Shown piece by piece: positions 56,060 through 64,000 of a stretch of 64,000 nt of DNA (within the stretch, counting starts at the first letter, position 1; the number at the start of each line of letters is the position of its first letter). The stretch is from Streptomyces sp. TRM49041 (GTDB lineage Bacteria; Actinomycetota; Actinomycetes; Streptomycetales; Streptomycetaceae), in assembly GCF_008271805.1 (NCBI RefSeq), contig NZ_VSRY01000170.1, positions 1-64,000 on the forward strand, in the 5' to 3' direction. The position numbers were made by a program, and so were the translations under genes. The notes under the pieces were generated by a model, which saw nothing but the letters and a program-made list of their open reading frames with translations, ran no database searches and was not told where the DNA came from.

Positions 56060-57786
56060 GCGAGAGCCCGGTCCAGCACCTGGACCCCGTCATGGCCGCC
56101 GACCGCGCCGCCGTCGACAACCTGCTGCGCTGCTGGGTGCGGGAGACGGGAGTGGAGCGGCCCGTCGGCAACCTCCTGCGCCTGGAGCTGCCCGCCTCGG
56201 GCACGGCGGTCGAGGCGCCCGTCCTGTACTGGTCGCCCGTCGGCTGGCACCGCTTCGGTCCCGCCCGGCTGCGGTCCGGCACCCCCGCGTCCGCCACCGC
56301 CCTCGCCGCCCTGCTGGGTGTCGAGGCGGCCGACGGGGACCCGGAGTCGGTCATGGACCTCACCGGCTGGGTCAGCGACTCGGTACGCCGCGTCGCGGAG
56401 TTCGTACGGGCCCGCCGGGCCGCGCCCGACGACCCGGCGGGCACGACCGCGTTCCTCGCCGGGGAGCAGGCCCTGATCACCGGGCACCCGCTGCACCCGA
56501 CGCCCAAGAGCCGCGAGGGGCTCTCCGGGACGGAGGCCGCCCGCTACTCCCCCGAGACGCGCGGCAGTTTCCCGCTGCACTGGTTCGCCGCCGACCCGTC
56601 CCTCGTACGGGCGGACTCGTCGCTCGACCGGACAGCCGACGAGCTGCTCGCGCCGTTCGCGGGCGACAGCCCGGCGCGCCCCGCCGGCACGGTCCTGGTG
56701 CCCGCCCACCCGTGGCAGGCGCGGGACGTCGTCCACCGGCCCGCCGTACGTGCCCTGCTGGACGCGGGGCTGCTGTACGACCTCGGCCCGGCCGGTCCCG
56801 CCTGGTCGGCGACGTCGTCGGTGCGGACGCTGTACCGGGCCGACGCGGCGGTCATGCTGAAGCTCTCCCTGGGCCTGCGGATCACCAACTCGCGGCGTGA
56901 GAACATGCGGTCCGAACTGCACCGCGGGCTGGCGGTCGACCGGCTGCTGACGGCCGGTCTGGGCCGGGCCCTGCACGCCGCGCACCCGGGGTTCGCCGTG
57001 GTCCGCGACCCGGCGTGGCTCGCGGTCGACACGTCGCCCGACGGCGGCGAGGGCACCGGCCTCGACGTGGTGGTGCGGGCCAACCCGTTCCTGGCGGACT
57101 CGGTGGCGCAGGCTGTGTGCGTGGCCGGTCTGGTCGCGCCGCGCCCCGACCTGCCCGGCGGCCGGTCGTGGCTCGCGACGCTGGTGCGGGGGCTCGCCGA
57201 GCGCGCCGGGCGGCCCGTCGGCGAGGTCGCCGAGGAGTGGTTCACTCGGTACGCGAAGCGGGTCGTCGCCCCGGTGCTCTGGCTGTACGCCACGTACGGG
57301 CTCGGCCTGGAGGCGCACCAGCAGAACACGCTCGTCGTACTGGACGACGACGGGTGGCCGGTGGGCGGCCGCTACCGGGACAACCAGGGCTACTACTTCT
57401 CGCCCGCCCGCAGCGACGCCCTGTACGGCTGGGTGCCGGGGGTCGGCCGGGACCTGGGCACGTATGTCGCGGACGAGGTCATCGACGAGCGGCTCGTCTA
57501 CTACGTGGGCATCAACAACCTGCTGGGCCTCGTCGGCGCGCAGGGCTCCCAGGGGCTCGCGAACGAGGTGCGGCTGCTGCGGCACGCCGACCGGTTCCTG
57601 GCCGGTGCGGCCGCCGAGCACGGGAAGCGGCTACGGCCGGCGGCGCTGCTGCGGGACGAGCCGACGCTGCGCTGCAAGGCGAACCTGCTGACGCGGGTGC
57701 GCGGCATGGACGAGCTGACGGGTCCGCTGGAGGCGCAGTCGGTGTACGTGGACATCCCCAACCCCATCGCGGAGGTGCGCAAGTGA
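56056..57786 (+). CDS. IucA/IucC-type NRPS-independent siderophore synthetase
   Basis: A 576-residue NIS synthetase with the family blocks TGHPLHPTPKSREGLS, VPAHPWQ, KLSLGLRITNSRREN, LEAHQQNTLV and RDNQGYYFS, and the C-terminal FhuF-like iron-reductase-type region. It forms an amide between a carboxylate, usually citrate or a hydroxamate succinate, and an amine or hydroxylamine with ATP. It overlaps both neighbours by four bases. Only one such synthetase is in the operon; aerobactin needs two. Confidence 0.9.
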   Translation: MSESPVQHLDPVMAADRAAVDNLLRCWVRETGVERPVGNLLRLELPASGTAVEAPVLYWSPVGWHRFGPARLRSGTPASATALAALLGVEAADGDPESVMDLTGWVSDSVRRVAEFVRARRAAPDDPAGTTAFLAGEQALITGHPLHPTPKSREGLSGTEAARYSPETRGSFPLHWFAADPSLVRADSSLDRTADELLAPFAGDSPARPAGTVLVPAHPWQARDVVHRPAVRALLDAGLLYDLGPAGPAWSATSSVRTLYRADAAVMLKLSLGLRITNSRRENMRSELHRGLAVDRLLTAGLGRALHAAHPGFAVVRDPAWLAVDTSPDGGEGTGLDVVVRANPFLADSVAQAVCVAGLVAPRPDLPGGRSWLATLVRGLAERAGRPVGEVAEEWFTRYAKRVVAPVLWLYATYGLGLEAHQQNTLVVLDDDGWPVGGRYRDNQGYYFSPARSDALYGWVPGVGRDLGTYVADEVIDERLVYYVGINNLLGLVGAQGSQGLANEVRLLRHADRFLAGAAAEHGKRLRPAALLRDEPTLRCKANLLTRVRGMDELTGPLEAQSVYVDIPNPIAEVRK

Positions 57787-58334
57787 CGTGGGGTCACCTC
57801 GTCATCGCCGAGACGGCCCTGGAGGGAGGCGCGTTCGGGCTGCGGGCGGTCGACCCGGCCGCAGACGCGGGGCTGGTGCACGGGTGGATGAACGACCCGG
57901 AGGTCGCCGAGTACTGGGAGCTGGCCCAGCCCGAGGAGCGGGTCGCGGCGTATCTGCGGGAGCAGGTGGCCAGCGCGCACTCCACGCCGTACATCGGGTG
58001 CGTCGACGGTACGGCGATGAGCTACTGGGAGCTGTACCGGGCGGACCTGGACCCGCTGCGCCACCACTACCCGGCCCGGCCCCGGGACGCGGGCGTGCAC
58101 ATGCTGCTGGGCCCGTCGGCGTACCGGGGGAAGGGGCTCGGGGCGGTGTTGCTGCGCGCGGTGTCGGACTGGCAGCTGCGCACCGACCCGTACGCCGGGC
58201 GGGTCGTCGCCGAGCCGGACGTCCGCAACGTGCGGTCGGTGCGGGCCTTCGAGCAGGCCGGCTTCCGGGTGACCGGGCAGATCGAACTGCCGGTGAAGCG
58301 GGCGGTGTTCATGGTCCGCGAGCGCGCGGCATGA
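57783..58334 (+). CDS. GNAT acyltransferase of siderophore biosynthesis (AlcB/IucB-like)
   Basis: A 183-residue N-acyltransferase: HGWMNDPEVAEYW, LRHHYPARPRDAGVHMLLG and YRGKGLGAVLLRAV match the IucB/AlcB group, with the acyl-CoA pyrophosphate loop in the last block. It acylates the N6-hydroxylysine to a hydroxamate, probably with acetyl-, or alternatively succinyl-CoA. The GTG start overlaps the synthetase stop. Together the three genes form a compact hydroxamate siderophore operon under the iron box. Confidence 0.88.
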   Translation: MTWGHLVIAETALEGGAFGLRAVDPAADAGLVHGWMNDPEVAEYWELAQPEERVAAYLREQVASAHSTPYIGCVDGTAMSYWELYRADLDPLRHHYPARPRDAGVHMLLGPSAYRGKGLGAVLLRAVSDWQLRTDPYAGRVVAEPDVRNVRSVRAFEQAGFRVTGQIELPVKRAVFMVRERAA

Positions 58335-58452
58335 CGGCGGCGCCGTGGGCCGCTCCGCCTGCGGGCACCGCGCTCCTGCCCGTACCGGGCGACGGGGGCG
58401 GGACGCCCGCGAGAGATCCGCCGGTCGACGAGCAGTCCCCCGACGGTGTCTT

Positions 58453-58566
58453 ACCGCCATCGCCCCGGCGGAGATCCCGTCGGGCCTCCCGTCAGGCCTC
58501 CTGGCGGCGCTGCTCGGTACGCCGTACTTCGTGTGGCAGCTGCGGCGGGGGCACCCTGCCGACTGA
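58453..58566 (+). pseudogene. Remnant of a FecCD-type siderophore ABC permease
   Basis: The frame ends APAEIPSGLPSGLLAALLGT then PYFVWQLRRGHPAD, which matches the last helix and tail of FecCD permeases (P-AE-P-G--TALLGAPFFLWLLRR). Nothing upstream in any frame continues the permease; the preceding 120 bases are low-complexity. It is a decayed 3' end left after deletion of a transporter gene that once followed the siderophore operon. Confidence 0.65.
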
Positions 58567-58620
58567 CGGCGTGGGGCGGCGGGACCGTGGCGCGGAGTGT
58601 CCGCGAAGGACCCGCACGCC

Positions 58621-58680
58621 CGGCCGCGGGCGGTCGGTCAGCGGCCGCGGGCGGTCGGTCAGCGGCCGCGGGCGGCCCGG
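58621..58680. repeat. 21-bp tandem repeat at the photolyase 3' end
   Basis: A 21-base unit beginning CGGCCGCGGGCGG is present at 58621-58641 and 58642-58662, with a partial third copy to about 58676. The second copy contains the photolyase stop codon, so the gene's 3' end, including a copy of the stop, is duplicated downstream. The rest of 58567-58658 shows nothing else. Confidence 0.8.
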
Positions 58681-60029
58681 AACCGGGCGAGACCGTCGGG
58701 TAGGTCGACGATCGGCGCCGGGTAGCCGCCACGGACCCGGTCGCGGACGGCCGGTTTCCACGGCTCGTGCACGGCCGGTCCTTCGATGCCGGCCAGCTCG
58801 GGCACCCAGCGACGCACGTAGGCGCCCTGGGGGTCGTAACGGCGGCCCTGCAGCACGGGGTTGAGGACCCGGTTCGGCCGGGTGTCGGTGCCCGTGCCCG
58901 CGACCCACTGCCAGTTGAGCTGGTTGTTGGCGATGTCGCCGTCGACCAGGAGCTCCAGGAAGTGCCGTGCGCCGATGCGCCAGTCGACGTACAGGGTCTT
59001 GGTGAGGAAGCTCGCTGCCAGGAGGCGGCCCCGGTTGTGCGTCCAGCCCTCGTGGGCGAGCCGGCGCATGGTCGCGTCGACGACCGGGTAACCGGTGCGG
59101 CCCCGCTTCCATGCCTCGATGTCGGCCGCGGCGGTATGCCCGGTGCGCCAGCGGTCGCCTCGGGTGCGGTAGTCGTCGTGGGCGGCGGCGGGACGAGCGG
59201 CGAGCAGCTGGCGGTGGAAGTCGCGCCAGCACAGCTGCCGTACGAACGCCTCGGCGCCGGGTCCGCCCGCGGCGCGGGCGCGGTGTACGGCCTCGGCGGC
59301 GGACACGGTGCCGAAGTGCAGATGGGGGGAGAGCCGCGAGGTGGCGTCGCCCGCGAGGTCGTCGTGGCGTTCGCCGTACGCGTCGAGCGGGCCGCGCAGC
59401 CAGGCCGTCAGAAGCCGCCGGCCCTCGGTCTCGCCGCCGGCCGCGAGACCCGGCGAGGTGCCGGCCACCTCGGCCCGGGACGGCAGGCGCTCGGAGCGGA
59501 CACCCTCCGGGACCGGCACCCGGCGGGGCGCGGCGAGGGGTTCACGCAGCCGCTCGGCGGACCAGCGTCGGAAGTACGGCCCGAAGACGGCGTAGTGGTC
59601 GGAGTCCTGCGGGGTGACCGCCCCGGGAGGCAGGGCGGTACCCACCCCGTCGTGCACGCGCAGCGCCCGTCCCCGGCCTTCCAGGGCGGTGCGGAGCCGG
59701 TCCTCTCGCCGCTGGGCGTAGCCGCTGTGGTCGGCGGCCATATGGACCTCGGTGGCGTCTGCCTCGTGCGCGACCGCGCACACGACGTCCACCACCCGCC
59801 CCGAGCGGACGACGAGCCGCCCGCCGCACCGCAGCAGACCCTCGTCGAGGCCGGTGAGGCAGTCGGCGAGGAACGCGGCGCGGTTGGGCGGGGCGAACCC
59901 GGCGGCGGCGATGGCGTCGTCACGCACGAACAGCGGGACGACGGTGTCGTGCGCGCGCAGGGCGGCGCGCAGCGGCGGGTGGTCGTGCAGGCGCAGGTCT
60001 GCCGTGAACACGACGACAGCCGTGGTCAT
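58659..60029 (-). CDS. phrB: Deoxyribodipyrimidine photolyase
   Basis: A 456-residue cryptochrome/photolyase-family enzyme. The N-terminal Rossmann domain (VFTADLRLHDHPPLRAAL) would hold the antenna pigment and the C-terminal domain binds FAD: LCWRDFHRQLL, TGYPVVDATMRRLAHEGWTHNR, and GTGTDTRPNRVLNP with DPQGAYVRRWVPEL. It repairs cyclobutane pyrimidine dimers with blue light. The ATG overlaps the stop of the upstream NAD-binding gene, a pairing often seen in actinobacteria. Confidence 0.92.
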   Translation of the reverse strand: MTTAVVVFTADLRLHDHPPLRAALRAHDTVVPLFVRDDAIAAAGFAPPNRAAFLADCLTGLDEGLLRCGGRLVVRSGRVVDVVCAVAHEADATEVHMAADHSGYAQRREDRLRTALEGRGRALRVHDGVGTALPPGAVTPQDSDHYAVFGPYFRRWSAERLREPLAAPRRVPVPEGVRSERLPSRAEVAGTSPGLAAGGETEGRRLLTAWLRGPLDAYGERHDDLAGDATSRLSPHLHFGTVSAAEAVHRARAAGGPGAEAFVRQLCWRDFHRQLLAARPAAAHDDYRTRGDRWRTGHTAAADIEAWKRGRTGYPVVDATMRRLAHEGWTHNRGRLLAASFLTKTLYVDWRIGARHFLELLVDGDIANNQLNWQWVAGTGTDTRPNRVLNPVLQGRRYDPQGAYVRRWVPELAGIEGPAVHEPWKPAVRDRVRGGYPAPIVDLPDGLARFRAARGR

Positions 60030-61549
60030 GTTCTCGCTCCTCCGGCGGCGGACTGTTTCACGGCGGCCTTGGTGATGTTACGGGCCATGCCGCCGAAGAC
60101 GGCGGCGTGGAACGGCGAGACGCTCCACCAGTACGCGTGTCCGAGAAGCCCGTGCGGATGGAACAGGGCACGCTGCCGGTAGCGGGCGCGCCCTGGTCCG
60201 TCCTCCTCGACGTACATCTCCAGCCAGGCCAGTCCGGGGAGGCGCATCTCGGCGCGCAGCCGCAGCAGTCGGCCGGGCTCCACCTCCTCGACGCGCCAGA
60301 AGTCCAGCGAGTCGCCGACGCGCAGCCGCGCGGCGTCGCGTCGGCCGCGGCGCAGTCCCACGCCGCCGACGAGCCGGTCCAGCCATCCTCGGACGGCCCA
60401 GGCGAGCGGGAAGGCGTACCAGCCGTTGTCGCCGCCGATGCCCTCGACGACCCGCCACAGCTGCTGGGGGGTGGCATCGACCGCCAGTTCCCGCTCGTCG
60501 GTGTAGAGGCTGCCGCCCGCCCAGTCGGGATCGGTCGGCAGCGGGTCGCTGGGGGCGCCGGGGACGGACGCGGACGACCAGCGGGTGGCGACCTCCGCCT
60601 CGCGGACGCGACGCAGGGCGAGCACGAGTGCCTCGTCGCTGCTGATGGGCTCTCCGGGTGCGTCGGGCACGTACCGGGCGATGTCGTGTTCCCGGCAGAC
60701 CACCTCGTGGCGCAGGGACTCGGCGAGGGGGCGTGCGATGGACGGGGGCACGGGGGTGACGAGGCCGATCCAGAGGCTGGACAGACGGAGGGTCAGTACG
60801 GGCACGGGGAGGATGAGTCGCGGCGGCAGGCCGGCGACGGCGGCGTAGCGCTGCATCAGGTCGCGGTAGGTCAGCACGTCCGCGCCGCCGATGTCGAAGA
60901 CGCGGTGGACGTCGGGCGGCATGCCCGCACTGCCGACCAGGTAGCGCAGGACGTCCCGGATGGCGATGGGCTGGATGCGGGTGCGCACCCAGCTGGGGGT
61001 GACCATGACGGGGAGGCGTTCGGTGAGGTAGCGGAGCATCTCGAAGGAGGCGGAGCCGGAGCCGAGGATGACGGCGGCCCGAAGCACCGTGGTCGGGACG
61101 CCCGAGCCGAGCAGGATCCGTCCGACCTCGCTCCGGGACCGCAGGTGCGGGGAGAGCTGCCGCTCGGGCACGCCCGCGGGGGTGAGGCCGCCGAGGTAGA
61201 CGATGCGCCGGACCCCCGCGGCCCGGGCCTGCGCCCCGAACAGGGTCGCGGCCCGGCGGTCGGTCTCCTCGAATCCCGATCCGCCGCCGAGGGCGTGCAC
61301 CAGGTAGTACGCGACGCGGACGCCGACCATGGCGTCGCGGAGCGACTCCTCGTCCGTGACGTCGCCGCGGACGACCTCCACCCGGTGCGCCCAGGGTTGG
61401 TCGCGCAGCTTGCCGGGTGACCGTGCAAGGCAGCGGACCCGGTGGCCCGCGTCCAGCAGTTCGGGCACGAGCCGGCCGCCGATGTAGCCGGTCGCCCCGG
61501 TGACCAGGCAGAGCGGGCCTCCCTCCGGGGTGCGGCCGTCGTCCTCCAT
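60026..61549 (-). CDS. NAD(P)-binding protein with C-terminal DUF2867/SRPBCC-like domain
   Basis: A 507-residue protein. The N-terminal half is an atypical SDR (CLVTGATGYIGGRLVPELL; YYLVHALGGG), and the last 170 residues (about 340-507) match the DUF2867 domain, rich in Trp and Arg (NGWYAFPLAWAVRGWLDRL). The family is often beside photolyase genes in Streptomyces and its reaction is unknown to me. ATG 61549 is chosen for GGAGGAGCC directly upstream. It is coupled to phrB by a four-base overlap. Confidence 0.82.
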   Translation of the reverse strand: MEDDGRTPEGGPLCLVTGATGYIGGRLVPELLDAGHRVRCLARSPGKLRDQPWAHRVEVVRGDVTDEESLRDAMVGVRVAYYLVHALGGGSGFEETDRRAATLFGAQARAAGVRRIVYLGGLTPAGVPERQLSPHLRSRSEVGRILLGSGVPTTVLRAAVILGSGSASFEMLRYLTERLPVMVTPSWVRTRIQPIAIRDVLRYLVGSAGMPPDVHRVFDIGGADVLTYRDLMQRYAAVAGLPPRLILPVPVLTLRLSSLWIGLVTPVPPSIARPLAESLRHEVVCREHDIARYVPDAPGEPISSDEALVLALRRVREAEVATRWSSASVPGAPSDPLPTDPDWAGGSLYTDERELAVDATPQQLWRVVEGIGGDNGWYAFPLAWAVRGWLDRLVGGVGLRRGRRDAARLRVGDSLDFWRVEEVEPGRLLRLRAEMRLPGLAWLEMYVEEDGPGRARYRQRALFHPHGLLGHAYWWSVSPFHAAVFGGMARNITKAAVKQSAAGGART

Positions 61550-61658
61550 GGCTCCTCCGTCCGTGCGGTCCAAGTTCCACAGTGGGCCGTCTTCCCGTGT
61601 TCCGCTTTCGCGGGGTCGTCCGGTACGGACGCGGCGGAGTGTTCTATAGGCTGACCAG

Positions 61659-62159
61659 GTGGTGACAGAGGATGGTCAGGCGGACGAGGACACCGGGGGT
61701 GAACAGCGGCGTTCCCCGGCGGACCTGCAGGCGTTCGCCGTGCAGCTGCGCCGGATGAACGGCGAGATCAACAGGCTTGTGCACGCGTTCGCGGTGAGCC
61801 AGGGGCTGCACGCGACGGACGTCCAGGCACTCGCCGCGATCCTCGACGCACCCGAGCCCATGACTCCGACCCGGTTGCGGGAGCACCTCGGTCTGACGTC
61901 GGGAGCGGTGACGGCGTGCCTCGACCGGCTGGAGCGGGCGGGGCACATCCGCCGGTCGCGGGACAGCGCCGACCGGCGGGTGGTCCATCTGCACTACGTG
62001 TCCGGGGCGCGGGCCGCCGCCCGTACGTTCTTCCATCCGCTGGCCCTTGCCGCGGACAGTGCGCGGGCGCGGTTCACGGCGGAGGAGCTGGAGACGGCGC
62101 TGCGTTTCCTGACCGCGGTGAACGACGAGCTGGGAGCGCGGGACACGCCTCACCGCTGA
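61659..62159 (+). CDS. MarR-family transcriptional regulator
   Basis: A 166-residue winged-helix protein: TPTRLREHLGLTSGAVTACLDRLERAGHIRRSRDSADRRVVHL is the MarR recognition helix and wing. The start is GTG 61659 or GTG 61662. It lies 88 bases before the MMPL transporter on the same strand and probably represses it; the operator candidate is in that gap. The ligand is unknown. Confidence 0.88.
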   Translation: MVTEDGQADEDTGGEQRRSPADLQAFAVQLRRMNGEINRLVHAFAVSQGLHATDVQALAAILDAPEPMTPTRLREHLGLTSGAVTACLDRLERAGHIRRSRDSADRRVVHLHYVSGARAAARTFFHPLALAADSARARFTAEELETALRFLTAVNDELGARDTPHR

Positions 62160-62190
62160 GGACATCGTGTGCGGACGGGTCACGAGATTT

Positions 62191-62232
62191 ACTTCAATCA
62201 TTGAGATAGTTTCTGATTGAGTTAGTTCTCTC
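62191..62232. promoter_or_regulatory. AT-rich promoter with repeats before the MMPL gene
   Basis: A strikingly AT-rich patch for this genome. TCAATCATTGA (62194-62204) is a perfect 5-1-5 palindrome, and ATTGAGATAGTT (from 62200) is repeated as ATTGAGTTAGTT (from 62216), 16 bp apart. These are likely sites for the adjacent MarR regulator, overlapping the promoter. Confidence 0.65.
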
Positions 62233-62247
62233 TTCCGCAGGAGCATC

Positions 62248-64000
62248 ATGTCTACGTTTCCGCCCCTCGCGCGCCGGCTGCTACCGGTTCTGCTCATCGC
62301 CGTCTGGTTGGCCGTGGGCGGCGGCCTCGGCCCGTACGCCGGCAAGCTCGGCGAGGTCGCCACGAACGACCAGGCGGCCTTCCTGCCGCAGAGTGCCGAG
62401 TCCACTCGCGTCCTGGAGGAGCAGGAAGCCTTCCGCCAGGAGGAGGCGCTGCCCGTGGTGGTGGTGTGGACGGCGCGGGGCGGGCCCGTCACGGAGGCGC
62501 AGCGGCAGGCGGCGACCGGCTCGCTCGCCTCGCTCACCGGCACCGAGGGCGTCGTGGGCCGAGCCTCCCCCGCCGTGCCGTCCGAGGACGGCGAGGCGCT
62601 CCAGGCCACGCTGCAGCTACGGCCCGACCTCGGTGACGAGCTCGTCGGCACGCTCGACCGTGTCCGCGCCGCCGCCGAAGACGTCCCGGACACCCGGGTC
62701 TGGCTCGCGGGCCCGGCGGCGACGCAGGCCGATCTGTCGGAAGCCTTCGCGGGCATCGACGGCCTGCTGCTAGGCGTCGCCCTGACGGCCGTGCTGCTCA
62801 TCCTGCTGGTGGTGTACCGCAGCGTTCTGCTCCCGCTCCTGGTGATCGCGGGCTCCGTCTTCGCCCTGGCCCTCGCGAGCGCGGTGGTGTACGCCCTCGC
62901 CGACCAAGACGTCGTCCGCGTCGACGGCCAGGTGCAGGGCATCCTCTTCATCCTGGTCATCGGCGCGGCGACCGACTACGCGCTCCTGCTCACCGCGCGC
63001 TACCGGGAGGAACTCTCCCGCCGGGACGACCGCTTCGCCGCGATGCTGTCGGCGCTGCGCCAGTCGTACGGGCCGATCGTGGCGAGCGCCGCCACGGTCG
63101 CCCTCGGCCTGCTGGCGCTGCTCCTCAGCGACCTCACCAACACCCGCGCGCTCGGCCCGGTCGGCGCCATCGGCATCGTGTGTGCCGTACTGAGCGCGCT
63201 GACTTTCCTCCCCGCCGTGCTGGTCCTGCTCGGACGGGCGGCCTACTGGCCGGCCTCGCCCGGCCACCGGGCTCTGCCGAACGGCCGCGGCCTGTGGCCG
63301 AGGGTGGCCGCCCTGGTCGACCGGGCACCGCGCAAGGTCTGGGCGGTCACGCTGGTCGCGCTGCTGGCGTGCTCGGCCTTCGCCCCCACGCTCACCGCCA
63401 AGGGTGTCCCCCTGGACGAGATCTTCGTCGACGACGCGCCGTCCGTGGCCGCGGCGGACGTGCTCGGCGAGCACTTCCCGGGCGGCGCCGGAAACCCCGC
63501 CGTCATCGTGGGCGACGCCGGAAGGCTGCCCGCGGTGACCGAGGCGGCCGCGGGCACCGCGGGCGTGGACTCGGTGGTACCGGTCACCGCCTCGGGCCGG
63601 CCGGGCGACGGGCCGCCGCTCACGGTCGACGGGCGCGTCCGGCTGTACGCCACCCTGGAGGCCGCACCGGACAGCGACGCCGCCGAGGAGACGCTGGTGC
63701 GGCTGCGCGATGCCGTCCACGCCGTACCGGACGCCGACGCGCTCGTGGGCGGTTACACCGCGCAGCGGTACGACACACAGGTCACGGCGCAGCGCGACCG
63801 CGCGGTCATCGTCCCGGTGGTGCTGGTGATCATCCTGCTCATCCTGGTGGGACTGCTGCGCTCACTGGTCGTGCCGGTCCTGCTGGTCGCCACCGTCGCC
63901 CTCAGCTTCCTCGCCACGCTGGGCATCTCCGCCGTCGTCTTCCAGTGGCTCCTGGGCTTCAGCGGCACGGACGCCTCGGTGCCGCTGTACGGCTTCGTGT
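62248..64000 (+). CDS. MMPL-family RND transporter (partial, runs off the window)
   Basis: The first 584 residues of an MMPL transporter. A signal-anchor helix is followed by an extracytoplasmic domain (NDQAAFLPQSAEST), then five closely spaced helices with VIGAATDYALLLTARYREEL, the GxxxDY proton-relay motif of this family, then a second periplasmic domain and a second helix bundle. Such proteins export lipids or drugs in Gram-positive bacteria. GCAGGAGC precedes the ATG. The stop is beyond the end of the window. Confidence 0.9.
   Translation, partial: MSTFPPLARRLLPVLLIAVWLAVGGGLGPYAGKLGEVATNDQAAFLPQSAESTRVLEEQEAFRQEEALPVVVVWTARGGPVTEAQRQAATGSLASLTGTEGVVGRASPAVPSEDGEALQATLQLRPDLGDELVGTLDRVRAAAEDVPDTRVWLAGPAATQADLSEAFAGIDGLLLGVALTAVLLILLVVYRSVLLPLLVIAGSVFALALASAVVYALADQDVVRVDGQVQGILFILVIGAATDYALLLTARYREELSRRDDRFAAMLSALRQSYGPIVASAATVALGLLALLLSDLTNTRALGPVGAIGIVCAVLSALTFLPAVLVLLGRAAYWPASPGHRALPNGRGLWPRVAALVDRAPRKVWAVTLVALLACSAFAPTLTAKGVPLDEIFVDDAPSVAAADVLGEHFPGGAGNPAVIVGDAGRLPAVTEAAAGTAGVDSVVPVTASGRPGDGPPLTVDGRVRLYATLEAAPDSDAAEETLVRLRDAVHAVPDADALVGGYTAQRYDTQVTAQRDRAVIVPVVLVIILLILVGLLRSLVVPVLLVATVALSFLATLGISAVVFQWLLGFSGTDASVPLYGFV

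Overview
The window is GC-rich actinomycete DNA, almost certainly Streptomyces. The evidence is the strong third-position GC bias, frequent GTG and TTG starts, a SARP regulator with an NB-ARC domain, a PucR/GAF regulator, a DmdR/IdeR-type iron box and chains of ATGA or GTGA overlaps. Most of it is accessory: two biosynthetic blocks lie side by side, followed by transport, sugar and siderophore genes.

Block A (about 0.6-20.3 kb) is a self-contained aromatic pathway. A degenerate IS701-like protein and a PucR/GAF regulator stand at the left edge, then a methyltransferase and a fused aminodeoxychorismate synthase (PabAB). After a transaldolase-like gene on the opposite strand comes a long operon: class II DAHP synthase, EntA-like dehydrogenase, PhzD, PhzE, a YdhR-like protein, shikimate kinase, transketolase, EPSP synthase, a 3-hydroxybenzoate-6-hydroxylase-like flavoenzyme and chorismate synthase. 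WrbA follows. PhzE, PhzD and the dehydrogenase should give 3-hydroxyanthranilate. The flavoenzyme and WrbA suggest oxidation to an aminohydroquinone or aminoquinone.

Block B (20.7-40.7 kb) is an azole-forming RiPP cluster. It has a SARP regulator, an ocin-ThiF/RRE leader-binding protein, two E1-YcaO cyclodehydratase paralogues with C-terminal PHPFP, a double-domain SagB-type dehydrogenase, a split LanB dehydratase, an RRE-fused M50 membrane protease, an ABC exporter, an M20 hydrolase and a LuxR/TrmB-like regulator. The precursor is a 57-residue peptide on the minus strand at 37596-37769. Its core is almost wholly Ser, Thr and Cys.

Block C (41.0-46.6 kb) has an aquaporin, pirin, a glutamine-dependent asparagine-synthetase-like amidotransferase, a DsbA-fold protein without a CxxC and an SDR without its catalytic Ser. 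The promoter region of the amidotransferase carries the same tandem operator as the DAHP-synthase promoter 35 kb away (two ACTT-N4-AAGT boxes 19 bp apart). Block C therefore probably belongs to the Block A regulon, with the RiPP cluster sitting between the two halves.

The rest (46.7-64 kb) holds a class A beta-lactamase, a MetP/MetS transporter pair, a cation/proton antiporter, a beta-phosphoglucomutase/GH65 phosphorylase pair, an iron-box-controlled aerobactin-like siderophore operon with a decayed FecCD permease fragment behind it, a photolyase with an NAD-binding partner, and a MarR regulator ahead of an MMPL transporter that runs off the window. I saw no tRNA, rRNA, CRISPR array or intact insertion sequence.
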